Shown here: one piece after another, positions 37,105 through 49,200 of the stretch
Position numbering within the stretch: the first letter of the stretch is position 1
How the letters are laid out: each line of letters begins with the position of its first letter
Source of the DNA: Zygnema circumcarinatum
Taxonomy: Eukaryota; Streptophyta; Zygnematophyceae; Zygnematales; Zygnemataceae
NCBI GenBank assembly: GCA_037447605.1
Contig: CM074811.1
Location: forward strand, 2,682,809 to 2,746,808
Direction: 5' to 3'
Length of the DNA: 64,000 nt
The notes under the pieces: generated by a model
Databases searched by the model: none
Seen by the model: the letters and a program-made list of their open reading frames with translations, nothing else
Told to the model about the DNA's origin: nothing
Position numbers and translations under genes: made by a program

Positions 37105-37272
37105 AAGCGATAAGTGTTTCCAATGCCTTCCATGTCGCTCGAATCAACACAATTTTCAGAAGTGTTAAGTGAAAGACGACTCTTGCACATTCATCAAAAT
37201 GAAAAAACTTTAGGTTAAGTACTCATGCATGATTGGTTAGGTTTTTATATTGTATAATTAAAGACAGGTTGA

Positions 37273-40200
37273 ATGACCGAGAGAATACTCAAGCGTCACG
37301 TACGTGGTGCTCACAAGCAAAATCATGGTTCAGTATTCCTTGGACTCAGAAATTTATTAGATGAAAGGGTTTTGCTAGCTCGGTTATTGATCTCTCTTGA
37401 TGTGTTAGAGGAGTCGCTTCATTCTTGTATCTGTTCAGGTGCGGAAGGCCAGGATAAGCAGCCAATTTTCGTAGACTCTTTACCTGAAGATCCATTCTCA
37501 AGCCATGCCAATGAGCGTAAGGCATTATGGCCGAGTGAGAGAACTGGCAACTTCTTTCATCCAATGAGTGTGGCAGATCCCCAGTTCTATCCTTTACCCA
37601 GTGCGCCGAAAACATCAGCCATGCCCATTTTTGGTGATGGTCAGTATGTTTTGAAGGGGCCTGGCATGCCCTATCCAAGCTTGCCGCATGATCGTCCACC
37701 GTGGGCGCCTGAACCTTGGGTTAATGGGGAGAGAGTTATGGCCAAGGAAGTCCTGGAATCCCAGATGGAATGTGTTGTGCCATCACCTAGGCGTTCCGTC
37801 ATGTGGACAGCTGACCCGTGGAACATTGGAGCCAATAATAAAGAGGGCTCAGGTTGTTCAATAGGAGCTCATGTGCCACCTGAAATCAGTTTTCAGACAA
37901 GCAGTGCAGGCTGGACGGACCCGTGGGCCAATTGTGGCAGAGATATGGCCAAGGACGGCTCGATCCCTCAAACCTTATGGGGCCCCCCTGGAGGTGCATC
38001 ATTGGGTTTCTCTCTATCTGCACCATTTCCCAACCTCTTACCAGACGGTAGCTTGTTTAATCCTTCAGAAAGAAGTAACCCTGTGCAAGATGTGCAGAAC
38101 GATGACATCGTGGGAAAGACTAACGACGAGACAAGTGAAAAAGACTGTGATGAGGATGTCTTTGGATTAACGATCGATGACCGAGTCGAGCAGCTTATGG
38201 CAGGATTCGAGTTAATTCTTGGCAAGGAGAAAGAGGTTGTATTTGGTGAGTGGTAGTGGGGTCCATTATGGTACAGTGGTTGAGTTAGACTAGCTCGCTC
38301 TATCTCCATGTTTGCATTTCATGGATACCATTTTTTGTTTGTTCGTGGCACTATTGCTTATGTTAGCAGAATATTCCTGCCTTTCATACCTCCATGTTTC
38401 CATTATTTGTATGTAACTCAACTGTGATTGCCGTCATAGTCATGCTAGGAACTCCACTTTCTGCCCCTGTTGTGTACTGTGGGTTTTTCTTAAGGCGTAC
38501 CTTAACATGTGATAGGAAAGACAAGTTTTTCTTTGGAAGTTGTTGACAAAATTTATATCTTTACGGTTTCTTGGCTAATTGCTAGTTGCAAATGACGTTG
38601 CAGAGGCTTTACGGACTGCGTCAAGACGTGTAAACCAAGAGTTTGAGCTTGGACTCGCTTCTGAAGGTGAGTGTAGGCAACTCCGAACGCAAACGATTGA
38701 AACTGCCATGTGTGCTCTTTCCTTTCCGGCGATTAAGTTCTGAAGTGTGTTTAGACTGGAGCCACCATTGTCTGATGAGACAGTTCACAGTGTCGGAAGG
38801 GCCTTCAATGCATGCTGTTATCTGACGTGTGTTTTGATCCATGGTTGCAGACTCGCCTCAAAGTCATGGGGCCTTTGGAGAGTATGGTGAGCCATGGAGA
38901 GTCCTATCTGATCTTAGCGGAGAGGAGGCAGGAGTTAACCAGGAGCGAGGATCTGGAGGGAAACAAGATGAAGAAAAAAATGAGGCTAGTGAAAAGGAAC
39001 CTGCGCTGGAAGTTAGCAAGGAGCTTGCCAATGTCGATGCACATAGCTTAGGACCAGAGAGTCAAGGATTTCTAGATTCTTCAAAAATGCTTGTCTACCC
39101 TAAGGAAGAGGGTGCCTTTATGGAAGAGACTGGAGAGCTCTGGAAATGGCCATTACGAGGAGGGGATTGGAAACTTGAGGGTGATCCCTTTCTTTTTCAT
39201 GCTCCTTCTGATAAGCCAAGGCTCGAGGCAAGAAAGGTGGTTCTCAGTGGAGGCAGACACCTCTGGGAAATACGAGCATCAACTGAGGCTAGTGATCCTC
39301 GTATCCAGGCTGCAAAAGGGGAAGCTGTGTCGCGTGTAGAAAACGATTTAAGAATCAAGAGTTCTGAAGATTTTATGGACAGTAAGAGCATTGTTCTGTT
39401 GGAGCTACCCGCATTTGCATCCAGTGACGAAGGGAAATCAGTGCCGAAGAAAATTGGGGCGGCTAGTGAGAAGGGAACAGGAAATCTTGCTTCTGCGGGT
39501 GTAGGTGGGACTGCCGGGCCTTTGATTTCCGTCGTATCAGACATCACCTCAGAGGCAAGTGCACAGTCTCATGCATCCGCAGCTCTGCTTCAAGCAGTCT
39601 CCCCTTCTCTTACTCAAGGGTCTGGAAGAACCCGAATCAGCGCAAGCATTGCTAATGTGAATTTACCGAGTGCTGTGAGTTCTGATGTGAAGACAGCAAA
39701 ATGTCTTGGTACCGTAAAGGCAACATCAGTAAAAGGTATGGGGAAGACGGAGGGAAGAGAAAAAGTAGAGGAGAGGGAAAAAGGGCCAGCCACGGTTAAT
39801 GGGCGAGTGTCGTCAAGTAAAGAAAATGGCATTGCCAAGAAAGCAAGCATAGTGGGAAAGGCTAGTTTGGAAGTGGTGCCTCTAAACACAGAAAATGCAA
39901 TCGAGAAAGAAACTCTTATGGTTCGAAAAAGAAATGCCACTATTGTTAGGCAGTATGGGCTCGTGAATTATTGTAGGGAAGATGAGACAAAGACAGGTCA
40001 AGCAATCAAAGCGGTTGGGAAGTCGGAAGGGGTCAGGAGGAAAGAATCGTCAGCTGGTCTCACTGAAAATACTCGTGTTGCGGGCTCTTACAATTGGTCG
40101 GATTGGGATCCTGTGAGCTCAAGTTCGGATGAAGAAGGAGGAGGGGATGGGCCCTGGGATGTTCCACTTCCTGTGAACAAGAGAAGTTTGATAGAAGAGC

Positions 40201-43200
40201 CAATTGCAGAGATGAACGGAGGACTCCTGAGCAAAGAGAATACGGATGATGCTGCGATAAAGAGTGGCAAGAAATTGCCCGAAGGAGGCCAGGAAGGAGC
40301 CCATACAGGTTTTGACTCTGCCGGAGGCTTTCAGAAAGACAATTCTTTTGGTGTTCACCAGCGTGTAAAGTCTCCTCAGACTGCAGATCCACTTTCTGTG
40401 GTGAAAGTGGTGTCAGATCGAAGCGTCATCCAGTCTCAAGTCGATACGACAACAACCCTTCGAGCTTCAGTTACTCTTGATCCTTCCAATACATCTGACA
40501 GTGCTCTGTTATCTGCAGAGATAAAATCCGTGGCTCCTCCTTGTAATTCTAGTCATGACATCACTTACTCAGTAGACAGTAGACAGGAGGCTTCAAAGAA
40601 ATTACCCGAGCAGGTTGTATCAAACCCTTTTGGACCTGGTAGCTCCTTGGTGACTGCAAAGGGAGAACGTCCTTGCAGGCCCATCCATGAAGGGGAGTGG
40701 TTCTACCAAGACGGGATGGGAAAGGAGCAAGGCGGGTGCCTCTTGTCGAGACTGCAGTGGCTAGTAAAAACAGGACAGTTAGTTGAAGGATCTAGTGTGT
40801 ATCGGCGAGAGGATGCTTTGTGGTTGCCAATCACTTCACTGATGTCTCCGCTCTCGTTCGAGCCGGCTGCCATGCAAATAGACTTTCCTGTGATGCATGG
40901 TCAAGCATCCACTTCAGGGACAGGGCCATATTCTGATGCTGCTTCAAATGAAGTCGCACCAAACCTTCTCGGCCCTCCAGTGTTGTTCTTGCCAAAGCTT
41001 CTGAACTTCAGCCTCCCCGCTTTGGGGGCAAAGCCGGCCTCGAAGCTTCTCCTGGAATCGGAATCGAATAAGCCCACAGTAGTACAGGAATCGGCGAATA
41101 CTCCTCCAGTGGAATCACCGTGTGCACAGAACCCAGATGAACTCGCCGGTCTATCGACCTGCTCTGGCAAAGAAACAGAAGCTGAGGGATTTGCGATTAT
41201 TCAGGAAAATCCTCTGAACTGTTCTTCATTAGTAGATAATGTTGTTGTTCAGGACAGTTTGCTGCAAAAGGCAGAAGTTCAAGAGGTGCTGGCTAACTGT
41301 TTCGTCCCTGTTCTGCCGAGAACTGAAGATTCCTGCAATCCCTGTGGAGAACACGTATTGGTGCAGGCAGCAGGTAACCAGCTTGTCCTATGCCAGGAGA
41401 TTTGCAGTAGTAAGCAGTTAGCAACTGAATATAATGTAGAGCATGAAATAGCGGGTAGCTGTGACAGATCGCAGAGTAGCCCCAGCCTCATGGCATTTGT
41501 TCGGGGCAAATTGTTTGAAGTTGCCATGGCGGATTACAGAGCAAAAATCTTGCAAGCATTGTTGGTTGACATTTTAAAGTGCCCAGTGAAGCCCAAGGAG
41601 AGTGAAGGTGAACTTCAGGGCAGTGAGGAGGTTGATGATCAGATGATACCTGGGGAAGAAGATCGTGTAGAAGTCAGACTTCGTGAATCGAACCAAGCGG
41701 AGGGGCAGATGAATTTGGATGGTCAGCCGAATCAAGTGAAAGAGACGGATGCAGCAAAAGCGGACGATTTTGAGTCTGAAAAACCAAAAGTGGAGGGCCA
41801 TGTGGTGGTGGATCCCCAAACGCCAACCAAAAAAACAACTGAAGTTGAAGACATCCCCCATCTAGATACAACACCGGCAGACAATGGAACAGAGGAATTT
41901 AAGGTCCATAGGAGGCAGCCTAAAAGTGATGTCTACTTAAATAGCGAGGGACAGGGCTTGGAAGCGGTGCAGGGGTTGAAGGATCAGTCTAGCAAAGAAG
42001 TGGAGTTTAGTAAATCTGAAAGCTCGTCACAGTCAAGAAAAAGGCCTCTTCTGGGTAAAATAGAGATTGGAACGACACCTCAGCGTCGACGGCTTGTTGT
42101 TGACAGTGATTCGGATGAGGACAGTTTGCCCCTCCGTCTACCTGCACATTCTCCTCGCCAGACCATCCCTAGTGAGGGACCCCTGGATAAGAAGTCATTA
42201 GTCTGCCAGATGGGGAGAACATTGGCGACTCCATCGACGTCTTCTGAGAATGGTGCTGTTTCTGATTCTATGGAGTCAACGGTGGCTGAGGGATGGCCTG
42301 AAGACAGGGCTCATAAAGTAGGCAAGAAAAAGGTTGCCGCTGTCACTCCTGTATTAGGTAGGTCGGACAGTTCGTACAAAGGCTGTGAATCGTTCGATGT
42401 ATTGGAAGGTGTTGGGAGGCCACCTGCCATTGCGAGTGAAGATGTCGGAGTCCGAGCACCGTGGGAGTCCATGGAGGCAGGACTTTTAAATCTGATATTC
42501 TGTTATTTGAAGGAGGATGCAATGGCTCTTGCAAGTATTGGGGCAGTCTGCAGGGCATGGAGGGGATGTGGGTTGCAATGGAGACAACAAGCGACGAAAT
42601 TGGACCTCAAGTGGTTGGGCAATCGTTGCTCTGGAACAACTGTTGAGGCACTCCTTGCACAGGTGAGCTGGGTGTATTTTTTATCTTGTCCCATTTGAAA
42701 GAATCTATCAGTGCTGACCTGCCGGTGTATCCTTGAGCAATCCAAGGGCTTCTGCTTCGATCTAATGAGTTGCGTAAATTTGTCGAAAGGTTTTCAGTAA
42801 TGTAAAGATTGTAGTGAAGATGCTTTCGAGTATCTGTGTTCAGTGCACTGGTCTGCTATTTACGCATGCATCATCGTGTGTTGCAGGGGTACGGTTGTAA
42901 CTCTTTGGAGCGCATCTCTTTAGACAATTGTACCGACCTTACCCAAGAAACGATGCAGAGATTTCTCGCATGTCGTCCCTCAGTTCTGTTCGTAGAAGTC
43001 ACTGAATCTGAACAAATGAAGGAAGTTGCACCCCTGTTCCCCAAGGTGCAATTCGTATGGAGTCATCCTTTCCTCGATGCCTTAAAACCTGATGTGGAAA
43101 TGGGAAGTGGCAGTGCTGCTAGAACAGCGGGATGGAAAGATTATCCGCAGAGCAGTGGAGAGCCAAAATCTTCCGGAGATAGCAGAGCCAAAAGCAGAGT

Positions 43201-46200
43201 TATACCTTCAACAAAATCAGACGGTTCTGTTAGGGGCCCTGCAGGAGCTTCTCCACTAGGAAGCGCAGCGGAGAAAGGAGGTTCACATTTCACAACTTCA
43301 AAGGCAGCTGGACGACCTTCCACACCAGGAATAGAGGTTGAGCAACGAGTGTTGAAAGGGAAGGCTGAAGGAGCTGCATTGGCACGGACGACATCAGGGA
43401 CTGCATCATGGAGTATGGGTGGTGGAGGATGGGGGGCAGGGGTGCCCTCAAAGTCGAGGCAAGGAGAGGATACAGTGTCGAAACCTCTTTTGAAGGGGAA
43501 GGGCAATGAAGCAGGGAAGTCAGGAGGAGGCTTTGTGAAAGTGACGGGGGGAGGACAGCTCAAGGGAGGAGAGATGGGAAGCAGACCTCATTTAGGTTCT
43601 AAAAAATTTACAGTGGAGCGTCTTTTGGAGCGAGAAATAGGGGAGGCGATAAAAAAGCTGCTGGAATGGGACAAGAACAAGTTCTTTACACAGCCGGTAG
43701 GTCAACTGCTCTGGATGGCCACTGCTAACAGTAACTGGTAGTTAGCATGTTTTATCCTTGAGCCTGTTTTGTCTCATTTCTGTCAGCTCTGTTCACTTTT
43801 TCCAGCATCAAATTGTTGGTTTTCTTTAATTTACTCTCCTTTTCAACATGGTATTAGTTTAGCCCTGCAGAAGCTGGCTAATGGCAGATTGAAAATCATG
43901 GCCGCTGAAGACCATTGATTGATATTATTGATTGCATTCTCAAGTCTAATTCCTTGTGATGAAAGGCCACGGAATCTTAACAGAGGTAACAACATGGCCA
44001 AAAAGTCAATTGATTTTAGTTTTTAGAGCATGTACTAGATCACCTGTAGTGGGGGTGTATATGTATGGACACTCGGAATCTGCCATTAGGGGAGTACGAG
44101 TATCTCGACAAGGGCAGATTTCAGCTTAGATATTGCTTAAAGCAATTATTGTGTGGGTAGGCATCAGGCCTCCTACAGCTAGCTGTAAGGGAGGGGAAAC
44201 CACTCTATCCGATCGGTGTGATAGAAAGCATCAGTTCTAATGTTGGAGGACGCTTGTCTAATGTTGAAGCGTTTATTTGTCCATCAAGAGTCGATTCTGC
44301 TCCCTCCAATACTCAAATAGTGGAACTATTAGACGGCACGTTTTATTGCCAGTAGATATCTCGGTAGTTCTCACTTTACACACCTGTCACCACCTTTCAA
44401 TCTCATCCTTGTACCTTTAGTTTGATTTGCATTTGTTTTCAACAGTCTTAGAAGTAGGTTTTATGTTGCTGAAATGCCTCTTACATTTTTTTTCAAGGTG
44501 GTAACCAACTGGTGAATGAAAACAACGGATGCGTTACACTTCGAATTGCTCATTCCAGTCAGAAAGCTGATCTGTTTGCAAGACGGGAGGTTTTATGCAG
44601 ATGTCCGCCGGGTTATTCCCAACATATGAACAGCGCTGCCGACAGAAGGTAGATCTTTCAACGCTGCAAAGGAAATTGCGTGACGGTGAATACAGCAATG
44701 CGAGTGGTCTCAACGAGGGTCTGTACCCTCCAACAAATGGACTATACGCCTTCGACAATGATGTGAAGCTCATTGGACGGAATGCCTTCCTGTATGTTGC
44801 TGTTTCTCACTCTATTTACTACAAACTTTGTTCTTGCAAACAGGAGTTTGGAGGCAGTTGGTTGAATTTTTGTATGCAGACTGTGACTGAGATCATAAGT
44901 GAGATGCAGCGTGTCCCAGCCCACCGAAATGGGCAGATAACCAGTTTCTGCTTGTTCCGTTCCTTTTGTGCAATAAAAAAAGTTGACTTAGCATGTACGT
45001 GTACTCTTCATAGCGTGTCCGTCCACAGCGTGTCAAGTCAATTTTTTCCAGTAAAACCTTCTGAGAACCGTCTGATTGATTACTAAGGTCATACCTTGGA
45101 TAGTTACTGTATGAGGAAACACTGGGTGCAGATCCGAATTTTAAGAATTCTGATGTGACTGCTTCAAAAATCACTTCACTTCCCATATATCTGATACTAA
45201 CTTCTCCTTGATCAGTTAGAAGCGAGTTATTGACAAGCATTATATATCTTCTGCGATAGTTCATTATGCAGATGCCATGTAGTAAGGTCTGGGAACCTGC
45301 TCGTTGGATTATAATAAAGGACATGGTGACAGATGTATGATTCTACCGGCTGGGTTTTGTTCTGAACGCAGCTATTTCGAGGAAAAGGGACCCATTTACA
45401 AAGCTGGTCAAGGTCTGTTCAAACTCGGCTCTAAGCTTGTGGAAAACATTAAGGCCAACATTTTGAAGCAGCTACATGCTTCGGCGAAGCTGTATGGCGG
45501 AGTTCTGACAAGTAAAGCCAAGGGGAAGCGCATAGCGAACAATGTGGCTAGGAAACCGGTTGCGAAAAAGAGAGAGAGAGAGGAGGATTTCAAGGGACGA
45601 GCTGAGAAGAAGAAGCGGGATGAGCTCGATGACGAAAGTGATTTGGACAGCGATGCTGAGAGTGAGGAGATTCTCGATGATGGAGAAGATAGTGTTAGGG
45701 GTGGGTCAGCCAAGAAGGGTGCAAAATCTCGGAATGTATGGTCTGAGTCTGAAGGGGAAGAGAGCGAGGAAGATGGGACAGACTTGGACATTTATGAGGT
45801 GAGTGGGACCGTATTCATTTGCGCAACTACCGCCATTTCGTGGACCTTTTTTGTCAGAAGTTGATGGTGGAAAATGCCGATTCTTTATACAGGGCACCCT
45901 TGATGCCCATTGTTTGGGGCCCAATTCGTCAGAAAGTGTTTGTGATTCTCTTCCATGCTAACTAACTAATCCTTCAGCATGTCTCCCTTGTTGCTTCTTG
46001 TTAACCTGCTTTCGCCTTGTACTTGCATCCTCAATCATTTCGGGATCTTTAGGAAAAAATAGGTCGTATTGCGGCAATAGTCATTCTAGCAACATATTCT
46101 GACCCTGTCCCTCTTTTGGCATCTGCATTCAGTATCCTGAGCATGTGCTTGAACAACCCCATGAGTCCGCTAGCAATAACATTAAGGCTCATGAAGAGGA

Positions 46201-49200
46201 TGAAGAAGATGGGGACGAAGAAGAGGTGGAGCAGGAGGGATGGACCAAAAGGCCTAAAGTATACAAGGAGAAGATGCGTCTTTGGGGGAATCGTATGACG
46301 AAGGCGGCTATGGTCCCACCAATTACTCGTGTATATGAAACAATTGAAAACTATGTCATTGTGGAAGACAAAGAAAGGGTGGAGAGAAAGCTTGTAGTGG
46401 AGCTTCCAGACAACCTTGAGGCAAAGACGAAACGAGCCAAGGATGATGGTTTCACTCAGGTAAACAGACCCAAATGCGATGGCGGGAGATTTTCTTCAAA
46501 CGGCTGAATTCAATAGCATGGGTCTTGGATCTGCATACACAACTGTTGCTGTCTTAGTGATGTGTACTGAGTCCTTCTTGGTTTCTCCGTTCAATTATCC
46601 GTCGTATTGCGATCTCGGCAACCAATGAGCTGTTTGATGTATGCAACGGCAGTTAAAGCAGGATAGTTACCTTTTGCTTTGGTTTGCATGGTTTTAGTTG
46701 GCTTTATATACTCAGATAGTTAAATGCCACATGCATGTGGCATAGGGTCCAGTCCTTCCATTCGATAAAGTATATATGTATTGAAAGATATATTAAGTGT
46801 ATGCTTCAGGAGCACAAACGAGTTAAAAGCAGGATCTGTCCCTTTGAAATGCTTCGGATTTTGGATTTTGTGTTATAAAACTTCAAACTCTGCACTCCCT
46901 CCTGCTGCTGAAGCCCTGGTTATCCTTCTGCCTTCTCCCTTTGTTTTGAGCAGGGCATCCATTTAGACTGGCCAGATGTGAAACCTGCAAGCAGACGGCA
47001 GGAAGTGAATATTGACGTGGTGGAGCAGGAGGTGTACGGCATCGACCCTTGCACACATAACCAGCTTTTGGACTCCATGCGTGAGCAGTGGCATAGAAGG
47101 GGCCCTTCTGAAACTCGGCCAAGGACTGATCCCCCTCCGAGTCTCAAGGAGGATGAGGAGCATGCATTCATCGAAGAGGTATGGGCTGCTCTGCAGATGG
47201 GTTTTTTACGGATATGACATAAGGTTGTGGTTTGCTGGAAATCGGAAAAGTCTGACGGATTCTTGTGAAGAAACCTTTGAAACTGAACAGTCAGGTTGAA
47301 AACTCTATTTTGGTTTGGTGTTGGTTGGCTGGATATGGTGTCTATTGTTCTCCTTCAAACCTAGCAAGTAGAGCTTTTTCTTCGCGAAGCAGTCACTTGG
47401 TCAGAACTGAGTTGACACTGAGCAGTTCCTTTCGAGGATTGCATGCCAACTATTCCCTTCTGTTGTCTTCTTCAATAGGTTTACTTTGTGGATATGTTTG
47501 AGCAGTATCACTACTGACTGCTGTGTCAGACGTGACAGTATGTAACCTGCTTGTTCGCACTCTTGACTCTTTTTGAAACTGCACCAAAAGGTATAATTAG
47601 CTATAGTTATGTTGACTATCGTGACACCTTGGAGCAAGGTTTTGTCTGCCACTCACTCCTCCTGACACGAAAAGTCCGGAAGAAATATGTTTACATTTTT
47701 TATCCTCTGTGCCTTTGTCTGACGGCATCGTGCCTTGTTGGGGGGATGGGCCGTACAGCGTGTTCTATGCACTCTCAATCGCGTTGGAGGACAGTACACC
47801 GGTAGAAGGGCTCCCATGGAGTTGGACCTTGTGCCTGTTGTGGAGGTATTACTGGAAGAATTGAAGCAGGAAAGGAGAGATGGAAAGACCGATCTGATTG
47901 CATTCTGCGAAGCTTTGCTAGCAGAAATGAGGTTTAGGCAGGAGAATTGGAGAGGGTTTAAGTTTCGAGCATACCGTAAAGGTCTGGGAGTGGTATGCAA
48001 AACACCGGCGGGTATTAAGGAGAAGGACTTTGTCGTGGAATTCATTGGAGAAATTTACCCGCCATGGAGATGGTTTGAGAAGCAAGACGGCATTCGGAAG
48101 ATTCAGAACAAGGAATCCGTGACCGAGTTCTACAACATATATCTGGAAAGGCCGAGAAAAGATCAGGGTGGCTTTGATGTCTTGGTTGTGGATGCAATGC
48201 ATAAGGCAAATTTCGCGAGTAGACTCTGTCATTCGTGCCGACCAAATTGCGAAGCCAAGTAATCATCTTTCCCAAGATTTCTGTATGATTTTTGTGACTG
48301 CCTGTCGAGGTCTTGCTGATTGTCAATCCTTGTTTTCCATTTTTTTCTGAAGGATTTTTACAAACGCTTTGCATAATCCAAACTGTAACTGGGTCGATGA
48401 AGAAAGTTTCAGATTCTTTTAATTGTCCCCTCTGCATGCACCTTTTTGGTGCAGAATTTCAGTGTGATTCTTGCTTTCTGTTGATTGATGATGTAGACGG
48501 CTATTTTGAGACAGGTTGTACACGTCAAGTCCATGAATATGGTGAGATGGAGAAAGGAGAGACACCTAGGAACGACCAACTTGAACCATTGTTGATCGCA
48601 TCTAACAGTTCCGATGGGTTTGGTGTCAGAGTTGTTGCTGTGGAAGGAAGCTACATGATTGGAGTGTATTCTTTACGGGATATAAAGTGTGGGGAGGAGC
48701 TTACTTTCGATTACGCATCAGTGACGGAGGTAGGCCTCTCCTTCCTACCATCACGGCCTCCAACTTGTTTAGATTGGAGAGTTCCCGGAGCTAAGTTTGC
48801 AGTTTCGGTGGTAAAGTATTGTGAAGTAGGTCTAGCTGATGCCCCTCCTCTCGTTGGTCTATCGTTCGATATGATGACCCAACTCACCACTCTCACCTCT
48901 GCCCTTTGTGAACGTATTTGAAGAAGTGCTGGGAGACTGAGGCACAGGATAGCGACCGTAATATACATCCATGAGTTAGTTATGAATGTTTTGTTTTGAT
49001 AGTTACTTTATGTTTTATCACAAGATCTCTTTCTTGCCTTATCAGACCTATCATACTTTCAGCTTGCAAGCACAGAACCTAGCTAGCTCACTCCTGGCCC
49101 TTTGCTCGCCGTAGATTCTCGTCCTTGCAGCCGTGGTAATATGTTCTACTCTCTATTCCAATAAGCGGAAACCGAGCTGATATGTGTGCAGAGCATGGAA

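Larger units (their letters stand above)
34943..37110. repeat. Right arm of the inverted duplication
   Basis: Mirror of the left arm, separated by only a short core near 34928-34942 that can itself fold (AGTGCGAC opposite GTCGCACT, 34918-34957). This arm has about 30 extra bases next to the core and about 390 bases (roughly 35781-36172) absent from the left arm, and contains a 10-base assembly gap. Confidence 0.8.
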
